A stretch of DNA of 12,788 nucleotides from CAYMWF01 sp964394085 [NCBI: uncultured Gemmatimonadota bacterium] (GTDB taxonomy: Bacteria; GCA-2686955; CAYMWF01). This document shows positions 1 to 6,700 of the stretch, in pieces (within the stretch, counting starts at the first letter, position 1; each line of letters starts with the position of its first letter). A program made the translations under genes and the position numbers. The DNA lies in contig CAYMWF010000122.1 of NCBI GenBank assembly GCA_964394085.1, positions 1 to 12,788 of the forward strand, read 5' to 3'. The notes under the pieces are model-generated. The model was not told where the DNA came from. It saw only the letters and a list, made by a program, of their open reading frames with translations, and searched no databases.

Positions 1-47
1 AACCTGGAAGAAGGCAAATGAAACTCGTATCCTCTTTTTGACCCAGT

Positions 48-153
48 CTCACGTGGAGAAAACTCATGGGAAAAGGGAAACGAGGAAAACGGGACAGATT
101 TATTTAAAAAGTTCTTTCAGAATTCGCCGCTTTTCTCACGTGGGGAAAACTCA
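48..153 (+). repeat. Pair of 19-bp near-identical direct repeats in intergenic DNA
   Basis: The sequence CTCACGTGGAGAAAACTCA at 48-66 recurs at 135-153 with one change (A to G at its tenth base), so 18 of 19 bases match at a spacing of 87 bp. Each copy is itself an imperfect inverted repeat centred on ACGTG. The second copy, with the preceding T's (131-149), can fold on the plus strand as a 7-bp stem UUUUCUC/GGGAAAA with one G.U pair and a 5-nt loop. A more diverged copy lies at 2313-2332. Both copies are downstream of the beta-helix gene. They look like a small dispersed intergenic element rather than coding sequence; function unknown. Confidence 0.65.
68..111 (+). repeat. Purine-rich REP-like block (GGGACAGATTTATTT core)
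   Basis: Between the two 19-bp repeats lies a G/A-rich run built from GGGAAAA, GGGAAA and GGAAAACGGGACAG, followed by ATTTATTTAAAAAG. From memory, cores of the type GGGACAGATTTATTT recur as short interspersed repeats in many environmental bacterial genomes, sometimes near REP-associated tyrosine transposases. That link is recollection and was not checked here. No transposase is present in the window. Confidence 0.25.
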
Positions 154-171
154 AACATTTTAAGAGCGGCG
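125..171 (-). terminator. Candidate terminator of the beta-helix gene
   Basis: Inverted arms CGCCGCTTTT (125-134) and AAGAGCGGCG (162-171) pair over ten positions, with one G.U on the plus strand or one C-A mismatch on the minus strand. The hairpin begins 3 bp after the stop codon of the gene ending at 175. On the minus strand it is followed, after a short gap, by GAACTTTTT. The 27-nt loop contains the second 19-bp repeat, itself a partial hairpin. The long loop and displaced U-run make this a plausible but not classical intrinsic terminator. It might instead be only a repeat palindrome. Confidence 0.4.
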
Positions 172-174
172 TGT

Positions 175-2058
175 TTACGGAACTATATAAAACTTGAAAC
201 CGTCCGTAGTGACCATGACAGGATATCTTCCCGCCCTGATATACAAGGTGTATGGGCCGCCGAATGGTGCGTGATAAGGAATCGGGTAGCTCGAATAGGA
301 TTCCTCGATGGTGGAGCCGGCCCCCATGGTTACTTCGACCGGGCCGTATTGCGGGTTGGCGAGATGCGGGGTTCCGTCGATCATGAAGAGATCGACCCAG
401 ATATCGAATGATTGCATCTCCCCGGAAACATTAACCAGGCAAACATCGAACAGCAGGATCTCACCGCGCTCCACGGTAGAGTCCGGGCAGGAGGTCTGGA
501 TCACGACCGGGGACGATATGTCCAGACTCAAGGGAATCTGTAATTCTTGCTGAAAGGGATCGTTACAGAGCACTGTCAACGTGTCTTTGTAAATCCCCGG
601 AAGGATTTTCGATATATCATAGTCGATAAAAACGAGTGCGGTATCTTCGGGAGCGAGTGTCCCCTCCTGCTCGCCGGATAGAGACGACCAGGATTCAGAT
701 CCGGGGAGGACGCAGTAAACCAGCGGTTCGGTGCCGACGTTTCTGATGGATAGTGTGTCACACTCGAGCTGCGACATGAAGAGACCGGATGCTTCGAACG
801 AGGCCGGTGAAATCCTGACCACCGGCCCCTCGCCTTTCACCTCGTCCGCTCCCATGTCGAAGCCGTTGACCTGCGGTCTGATGTCTCCCTCGAAATCTTC
901 GAATACACCGGCGGGCGTTCCCGCATCAAAACATGGCGAGCTCTGCCCCAGATGGAAGTCGCCGCCCCCGGGATCAAGAAAAAGAGGGTCGGCATCTATA
1001 TTACCGGCGCCGGGCCAGCCGTATTGAACATCCGAGAAGGTGACAACCGGTTCCGAGGGAAACTCGAACCTTATGTATATCTCTTCTTCAGAGTAATCGT
1101 TGTACAAGATACAGTCGGTGATTTCAGGATAGGAGTAGTAATAACACGTAACTGCGCCGCCCTCCAGGGATGTCGAATTCTGCGTAATCGTGCAATGAGT
1201 TAAAATCGGCGAGGATGCATGAAGATAAATCCCGCCTCCCCGGCAGGAATCGTTGTTGTATATCATACAATTGCTGATTACGGGATCAGAGCCGTAGCAG
1301 CTGATTCCGCCGCTGCCGTCGGTCGAATAACATTCGGCCTGATTATCGGCGATAATGGACGCGGTGATTGTTCCGCCGGACCAGGTGCAGTAGATTCCGC
1401 CTCCTCCGATGTTTATATAACCTCCCTCCGCTGAAGCCGTGTTGTTCGTGATCGTGCATTTTTCGACAAAAGGAGAGGTTCCGTCTCCGAGCCAGATACC
1501 GCCTCCGCCGCCGGAGCGATTCCCCGAAACGATACAATCGCTGATAACAGGCTCACCGGATTCATATGTGCTTATGCCGCCGCCCCTGTTCGTGGTTTCA
1601 TTATCCAGAAAGATGCAGTTCCTTATGGTGGGTGACGAGGCTTCGCAATAAACGCCGCCTCCGCAACCGTCGAGAGCTCCCCCCCAAACGTAAGCCTCTC
1701 TGATAGTAAATCCTTCCAGCACCGACGCCGTGCTCTCGCCGCTGTCGAAGTAGAAGCCCCTGCCGGCTCTCCCGCAATCGATACAAACTTTTTCAGGACC
1801 GTTCTCCGATCTGACGATAATGGTTCGACCTCCGAAATCTATGTTCCTGTTGCCCGCGCCGGAGTAGGTGCCGTCCGCGACGAGGACCGTGTCGCCGCCA
1901 GCGGATGCATCGATTCCCGCCTGTATGGTCGGTTGCTCCGATGGAACCTTGATCGTTCCGGCGGTCGATATCGAATAAATAAGCGGCACCGGCATGACCA
2001 GCATGACCAGCATGACCAGCATGACCAGCAAGAAGATGCGGCAGAGATTTCGCTTCAT
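175..2058 (-). CDS. Secreted right-handed beta-helix protein with Ig-like C-terminus
   Basis: A 627-aa exported protein of unknown substrate. Residues 1 to about 33 form a signal peptide: KR near the N-terminus, then a hydrophobic core of four LVM units. Residues 36-60 (VPSEQPTIQAGIDA, then GDTVLVADGTY) match the entry strand of DUF1565/pectate-lyase-like proteins. About seven beta-helix coils follow at 25-30 residue spacing, each with an N/D-C-x-I-x-x-N/D ladder (TIRNCIFLDN, VISDCIVSGN, VISNCMIYNN, LTHCTITQNS). Residues about 350-405 carry the DADPLF, SPCFDAGTP and NGFDMGADE tail common in such surface proteins. An ASH/BACON-like Ig domain (about 415-510) and a second beta-sandwich (about 515-627) end it. 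No type IX sorting or anchor motif is visible. The ATG is supported by GGGGAG at 2066-2071, 7 nt upstream. No catalytic residues could be assigned, so adhesion or polysaccharide binding is as likely as lyase activity. Confidence 0.92.
   Translation of the reverse strand: MKRNLCRIFLLVMLVMLVMLVMPVPLIYSISTAGTIKVPSEQPTIQAGIDASAGGDTVLVADGTYSGAGNRNIDFGGRTIIVRSENGPEKVCIDCGRAGRGFYFDSGESTASVLEGFTIREAYVWGGALDGCGGGVYCEASSPTIRNCIFLDNETTNRGGGISTYESGEPVISDCIVSGNRSGGGGGIWLGDGTSPFVEKCTITNNTASAEGGYINIGGGGIYCTWSGGTITASIIADNQAECYSTDGSGGISCYGSDPVISNCMIYNNDSCRGGGIYLHASSPILTHCTITQNSTSLEGGAVTCYYYSYPEITDCILYNDYSEEEIYIRFEFPSEPVVTFSDVQYGWPGAGNIDADPLFLDPGGGDFHLGQSSPCFDAGTPAGVFEDFEGDIRPQVNGFDMGADEVKGEGPVVRISPASFEASGLFMSQLECDTLSIRNVGTEPLVYCVLPGSESWSSLSGEQEGTLAPEDTALVFIDYDISKILPGIYKDTLTVLCNDPFQQELQIPLSLDISSPVVIQTSCPDSTVERGEILLFDVCLVNVSGEMQSFDIWVDLFMIDGTPHLANPQYGPVEVTMGAGSTIEESYSSYPIPYHAPFGGPYTLYIRAGRYPVMVTTDGFKFYIVP
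1992..2027 (-). repeat. 9-bp tandem repeat x4 encoding the signal-peptide core
   Basis: Four perfect copies of GCATGACCA (plus strand) lie head to tail and are followed by a partial fifth (GCA). On the coding strand they read CTG GTC ATG, giving LVM four times within the hydrophobic core of the signal peptide of the beta-helix protein. Because the unit is 9 bp, gain or loss of copies by slippage would keep the reading frame and change only the length of the hydrophobic segment. Confidence 0.9.
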
Positions 2059-2231
2059 GGTGAAACTCCCCGGTCAAATGTTTTCAGATTACTTCAAGTT
2101 TAACATACAATCGCTTGCTCGAAAAGCTCGCCAGCGCCGCAAACATCGGCGTATGAAGCGCCGGTAATGAAAGCGCCGGACGGATGAAGCAACGCTGAGG
2201 AAGACGCCAGGAGGATAGAAGTTGCCGATAC

Positions 2232-2244
2232 GAAACCTGGTTTC
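2232..2244. promoter_or_regulatory. 13-bp palindrome GAAACC-T-GGTTTC
   Basis: This is a perfect inverted repeat with 6-bp arms and a one-base centre, lying 174 bp upstream of the beta-helix start codon. The symmetry and length fit a dimeric transcription-factor operator. No promoter element is recognisable beside it, so the role is inferred only from shape and position. Confidence 0.25.
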
Positions 2245-2307
2245 CTTTTCCTCAAGGCCCACTGTATCTCGGGTTTGTGCCCTGTTTATCGGGCAGGCTG
2301 GAATTAC

Positions 2308-2332
2308 TTTTCTTCATGTGAAGAAAATTCAT
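2308..2332. repeat. 20-bp palindrome, diverged copy of the 19-bp repeat
   Basis: TTTTCTTCA-TG-TGAAGAAAA (2308-2327) is a perfect inverted repeat with 9-bp arms. Positions 2313-2332 align with the 48-67 repeat at 16 of 20 bases, and all four differences are transitions. It sits 88 bp past the radical SAM stop codon, so it could act as a terminator or processing hairpin for that gene, although no U-tract follows. It may simply be a third copy of the dispersed element. Confidence 0.45.
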
Positions 2333-2414
2333 ATTCTGAACAGTTGCGAGGAGTGGCGGTTTGCAGAATCCGCCCGGCGGCGAGAAGCGGTATTCGGTGA
2401 TGCAGGGGGCGGGA

Positions 2415-3551
2415 TCAGGAGCGGGTAGGAACCATGGCCCGGGCGATAACCGGCAGAAGCGAAACCGGTTTGCACATGCGACCGGCGATAAGGGCGCATT
2501 CGTAGGTGCAGCCGCAACCGCTCTTTTTGATTTTTTCGAGAATGCGGCGGGCGCCGGGGGAAGAAAGGATGGGAGCGAGCTTGTAGTCATGCTCGCGCAG
2601 ACCGCCAAGGAGTATGTTCTCGCTGGGTGCGAGTTTCGTGTGGAGCAGTTCACAGGGATATATGGTTCCATCGGCGCGCATTACGAGGAGTTTGTTTCCT
2701 GCGACGCATTTGAAAGGGTATTTCCCGGATGCGAGATATCGGGCGATATCTTTGTAGACAAGGCGCTCGGCGGAGCGGTAAACCCTGTGGAACCTGGCTG
2801 CGCCGCGGCTCACGGCGCCCAGGAGGAGAGCCTCCTCAGCAGCAGTTGCATAGGCTTCAGTATCGATCGGCATTTTTTCACTCGGCCTGTCACGCTCCAG
2901 GATGAGAAGCTGCCGGTCGGGGGAGAAGCTGCGGGCGATCTCCCTCATGGTGTCTTTAACACCCCCCTCGTCTCCCGCACGCATCATGGTGGCCGTGTTT
3001 ACCGACAAATTGGGCCGCCGCGCAACCAGACGCCTGACACGGATCAGCGTCTCCGTGGCGTTTTCGAAGGCCCCCTCGACCCCCCTGATAGTGTCATGTT
3101 CGACGCCGATTGCATCGATCGAAACGTTGAGGTTGATATGCACCCCGGGCATATCGCCTGCGATACGGTCGGTCATCTTCTCGATACGGTCGGGCAGCAG
3201 GCCGTTCGTCGGAATCGTGATACTTTTCAACCTGGCGGCCCTGGAGAAGAGGGTTGCGATATCGGGAAGGTCGTCCCTGAGGAAAGGCTCTCCCCCCGTG
3301 AGGGTGAGCTGGAGGATGCGGGAGAACGCCGGAACCGTTTTCTCGATCTCCTCCGTCGAAAGCTCCGGAGGGGCTCCCGGACCCTCGGTGGGTTCCCGTT
3401 GCGACTTGTCGCAGCAGACCGCGCAGGAGGCGTTGCAGCGGGAGGTTACGAAGTATATGAGGTATGCGGGACCACGCCCGAAAAGACGCCGTCCCGTCGC
3501 AATGGTGGAAGCGGCGTCGGAGATGATATGGTGTGTTAAATTCTGTGCCAT
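2415..3551 (-). CDS. Radical SAM protein with SPASM/twitch-like C-terminus
   Basis: A 378-aa cytosolic enzyme of the radical SAM superfamily. The motif CNASCAVC (Cys39, Cys43, Cys46) is the CxxxCxxC ligand set for the 4Fe-4S cluster that cleaves S-adenosylmethionine. TLTGGEPFLR (GGEP at 86-89) binds the SAM amino group. SITIPTNG and NLNVSIDAIG are the expected later TIM-barrel strands. The C-terminal third holds Cys282, Cys300 (YPCE after a DGTIYPC strand), Cys346, Cys348, Cys352 and Cys360, a pattern like SPASM/twitch auxiliary clusters in peptide- and protein-modifying members. The ATG at 3551 has only a weak GGGG about 9 nt upstream; an in-frame stop a short way upstream limits earlier starts. 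It is followed by a 356-bp spacer and preceded by a 159-bp one. No precursor peptide, PqqD-like domain or partner maturase is visible, so the substrate is unknown. Confidence 0.92.
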   Translation of the reverse strand: MAQNLTHHIISDAASTIATGRRLFGRGPAYLIYFVTSRCNASCAVCCDKSQREPTEGPGAPPELSTEEIEKTVPAFSRILQLTLTGGEPFLRDDLPDIATLFSRAARLKSITIPTNGLLPDRIEKMTDRIAGDMPGVHINLNVSIDAIGVEHDTIRGVEGAFENATETLIRVRRLVARRPNLSVNTATMMRAGDEGGVKDTMREIARSFSPDRQLLILERDRPSEKMPIDTEAYATAAEEALLLGAVSRGAARFHRVYRSAERLVYKDIARYLASGKYPFKCVAGNKLLVMRADGTIYPCELLHTKLAPSENILLGGLREHDYKLAPILSSPGARRILEKIKKSGCGCTYECALIAGRMCKPVSLLPVIARAMVPTRS

Positions 3552-3710
3552 AACAGCTTGCCCCGAGGGCCCGTTACTGTATCATTTCCGGAGAAGCCCG
3601 TCTATAAGATCAATGTACCGGCAACGATGTTTCAGAGGCTGCCGGATTTCAAAGACCTTCCGGAAGACGGATATACTGTTCTCCTTCTCCGTCGCCCCCC
3701 GGTCCGGAAG

Positions 3711-6700
3711 CTACCGGATTACCAGGATCTTTCGAGAGGCGGAAACGCTGTTCCCCGCCCTGTCGAACGCTTCGAATGTAAGACTGCACCGCTCCGGGAG
3801 ATTGTCCGGAAGATCCGTGTCCCCCTCGTAAAGATCATCCGCTCCCTTGACCCGGCGCAACTCCGATGGTTCTCCTCCGGGCGCCGAGCAGGTTACACGC
3901 TTGATTCCGAACCTGTCTTCGGCTCTGACCCTGACCCGCACTTTTCCGCCGGCCCATGCTCCGGAGACCGGCTTCAGGATCTTGAGGAACGGAGGATCCC
4001 GATCGATCGTGAAAGACCATGAAACCGACTCACCGACGCCGGCGCGATCGATCACATTCAGCGATACTTCATGCTCCCGGTCCGCTTCCGCCAGGCCGGC
4101 GAGCGGCATTTCAATACGTCCGCCCCCGAATACGGCCATGTGCGTGACATCCGCCCCATCGAGGAGCAGGCTTACCGCCTCCATGTCGGGTGCGCTGAGC
4201 CCGGTATACTCGCAAAAAAGCGTCAACTCCCCGGTTCCGGGAACGCCCGCCCGGTCGTTTACGAAGCCGGCGGGGCCCCTCAGACCCAGAATTCCCCGGG
4301 AGAGCGATTCGGATGAGGAGAGTGAAAACTCCCCTCCGCCGGGCGGCGCCGCCCAACCGTGTGTATAGATCCAGTAAACCCCATTTTCGGGTTTGTCAAG
4401 GAACAGGCGCTCGGAACTCGTGGGCCCGGCACTTTTCGAATGGACCTCATCCATGCCGGAAACAGCGCCGTCGCCGTTCGAATCCCTGAATAAAAACAGG
4501 TCCAGATCGAGACCGTCGGTATGGCCTTCGGTCCTGATGTCGAGAAACGGAATTGATGTATCGAGCCTGAAAGGACCGAACATCCAGCTCGAAACGGGGA
4601 ACGGCGAATCGGGATCGTCCTGCCGGATCGGCTGAAAATCGAACCTGTGCGCCGCCGCAACTTCGTAGTCGACCGGCACCGACTCGCAGGATGAACCATT
4701 CCGATCGGAAACTCTCATCAGGAGGCTGTAACGCCCTGCGGGAGGTGTTCCCGAAGCCCCGGGGAACCATGAGAAATCACCCGTCCGCGAATCTTCGACC
4801 TCGAACATCACCTCGGCCGTAATGTCTCTCCAGACATCACCCCCGTCGAAACTCGCTTCGACGAGCGCCAGCCCGAGGTTGTCGCCGGCCGTGCCGCGGA
4901 TGAGAGGCTCATCGACCCTTGCACGGGGTGCGATTTCGATAAACGGCGGCGCGGAAGGCGCTTCGAAGGCGAACTCGAGCTTCGCGTCGAGAGAAACCAC
5001 ACCCGTGCCCATGTTCGCCGCGGCGAAATAAAGCTCCCGGTCGAGGGGGAAGGCGCCGGTTTCACCGGTTTCGGTCCAATCCGCTCTTCCCAGGAGGGAT
5101 CCGAAGTCGAAATTCTCCGGATCTGCGCCCGTTCCGTTTCCGGTCACCGGGGGCTCCAGCAGGGCGAGATGCACATCTGACGGCGCTGCGGCGACCTCCA
5201 CGGGCCCGGTCCGGACCCCTCCGTATCCGTATTCATCCCAGAGGTAACCTCCCCGGGGACGGCTGCGGATCCCGATATGGGCGGATGCCTCGAACTTCCC
5301 GGAAACTTCCGCCACGGAAACCGCAAGGGATCCCTCCGGCGGGATGGGGCCCCCGGAAACGCCAGCATCGGCGGCACCGGGAACGCCGGTCGAGGTTCCC
5401 GGCGGAAGGAGCGCCACCACCGATGATGACCCGCCCCCCGGTATCTTGGCCCGCGGCGCCGTGATCTTGCGTCCGGGGAGGGAGTAGCGGACGGTGTATT
5501 CCTCCCCTTCCGTTACGGGCAGGTTGTTCGAACCCGCGGCCCCCCAGGGCGACAGGACTTCGACCGTGTAACCTCCGTTAGGCTCGTATCCGACATCGAA
5601 AGAAACGCTGCCCGAAGTGTTCGTGTGTCCCCAGACGGCCGGCATGTTGCGGTTGTCCCAGTGGCTTCGCAAAATGACCAGGGCGCCGTCGACGGGCGCT
5701 CCATCGGCGTCGACGGCTTCGACGGTCAGGCGGCCGGTGTCCGTATAACCTCTGCCGGCTTCGGTGTAGCCCGATTCCGGCGGATTATGGACCTCCGTGG
5801 TGATCCGGAGGAGCCTCTCGTCCCCCCGCCAGCCGGTTATGGCCGAAATCGTTTTCGCCTTGTGATCCATGCCTTCACCCGACATCCAGGGCTTGTTGAC
5901 CTTGTTGTTGATATCCCAGTGATACCATTCGCCGTCCTCCCAGAACTCGTTCCACTGGTGGTCCTCTCCCCTGCAGCCGACGACCCGGATGGGGATGAGC
6001 ATGGTCCTCGCGCATGCCGCCGTCAATATCGACTGCTCGCCGCACGAACCGTAGTGCTTCGAATGGATGACGAGAGGCTGCAGGTCCTGGGTCAGGTAAC
6101 CGAAATCCATGAAGGGGTCGTCTTTGCGGGTCCACGTGAGCCAGTCGTGAAGATTATCCACGGCTTCGCGGAATGTAGCCGACGGGACCACCGCGTCGAA
6201 GAGGGATTCGCCGTAGCGCCTGTCGTAGGGGAGGCTGTTCCGCCAGAAGACGCTGCCGGATGTCTGTTGATATATGGACGGCCGGGGTTCGTGACGAAGC
6301 CACTCCTCCCATTCCTGGCCGTAGTATTCGTGAGGGTTCTCCCAGTAAGACGTTTCCACCCGGGAGGGAAGCTCGTAAAGGATGCGCGGATGGACGACCC
6401 ACCAGTAATAGACCGATGCGGGGCAGATCTTTTCAACGCCGGGCTCCAGGATATACGCCAGGGTGGTCGAATCGCCTTTTTCTTCTATCCGGACATAGTC
6501 GAGTTTTTCGACCAGGCGGCGGATCTGGCGCGCGTTTTCGAGAAGGAGCGACTCCTCATCCCGCCGGAGCATGGTTCGAAGCGCTTCGACCGGAAGATTT
6601 TCGATCGAAAAGGCGACCTCGTCCCTGAAGTTTAAATCGGTCTCCTCCAGCAGCGCGAGGAGCTTGTCGACGGAGGCCGAATCGTTGTATGCCGAAACCT

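Larger units (their letters stand above)
2059..2414. other. 356-bp gene-free spacer between radical SAM and beta-helix genes
   Basis: I see no convincing gene here. Minus-strand reading gives only a 26-codon frame (MNFLHMKK..., ending at 2252) without a Shine-Dalgarno sequence. The region contains a 13-bp palindrome (2232-2244), a short TGCCC/GGGCA hairpin (2278-2295), a 20-bp palindrome (2308-2327), and a degenerate run of ATGAAGCGCCGG-like units (about 2153-2197). It must hold the leader of the beta-helix gene, but no -35/-10 pair stands out on the minus strand. Confidence 0.6.

Noticed and set aside
48-153. CRISPR-like repeat-spacer arrangement
   Set aside because: There are only two close copies 87 bp apart, there is no regular spacer array, and no cas gene is in the window.
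2-163. Plus-strand frame open for 53 codons at the left edge (SHVEKTH and SHVGKTQ segments)
   Set aside because: The repeated peptides are translations of the 19-bp DNA repeat. The composition is low complexity and no start codon or gene context is visible.
2361-3539. 392-codon plus-strand open frame antisense to the radical SAM gene
   Set aside because: It has no recognisable domain and mirrors a gene with clear catalytic motifs. Long antisense frames are common in GC-rich codon-biased DNA.
5625-6635. 336-codon plus-strand frame across the transglutaminase region
   Set aside because: It is antisense to the triad-bearing domain, and its composition is that of a complementary-strand shadow.
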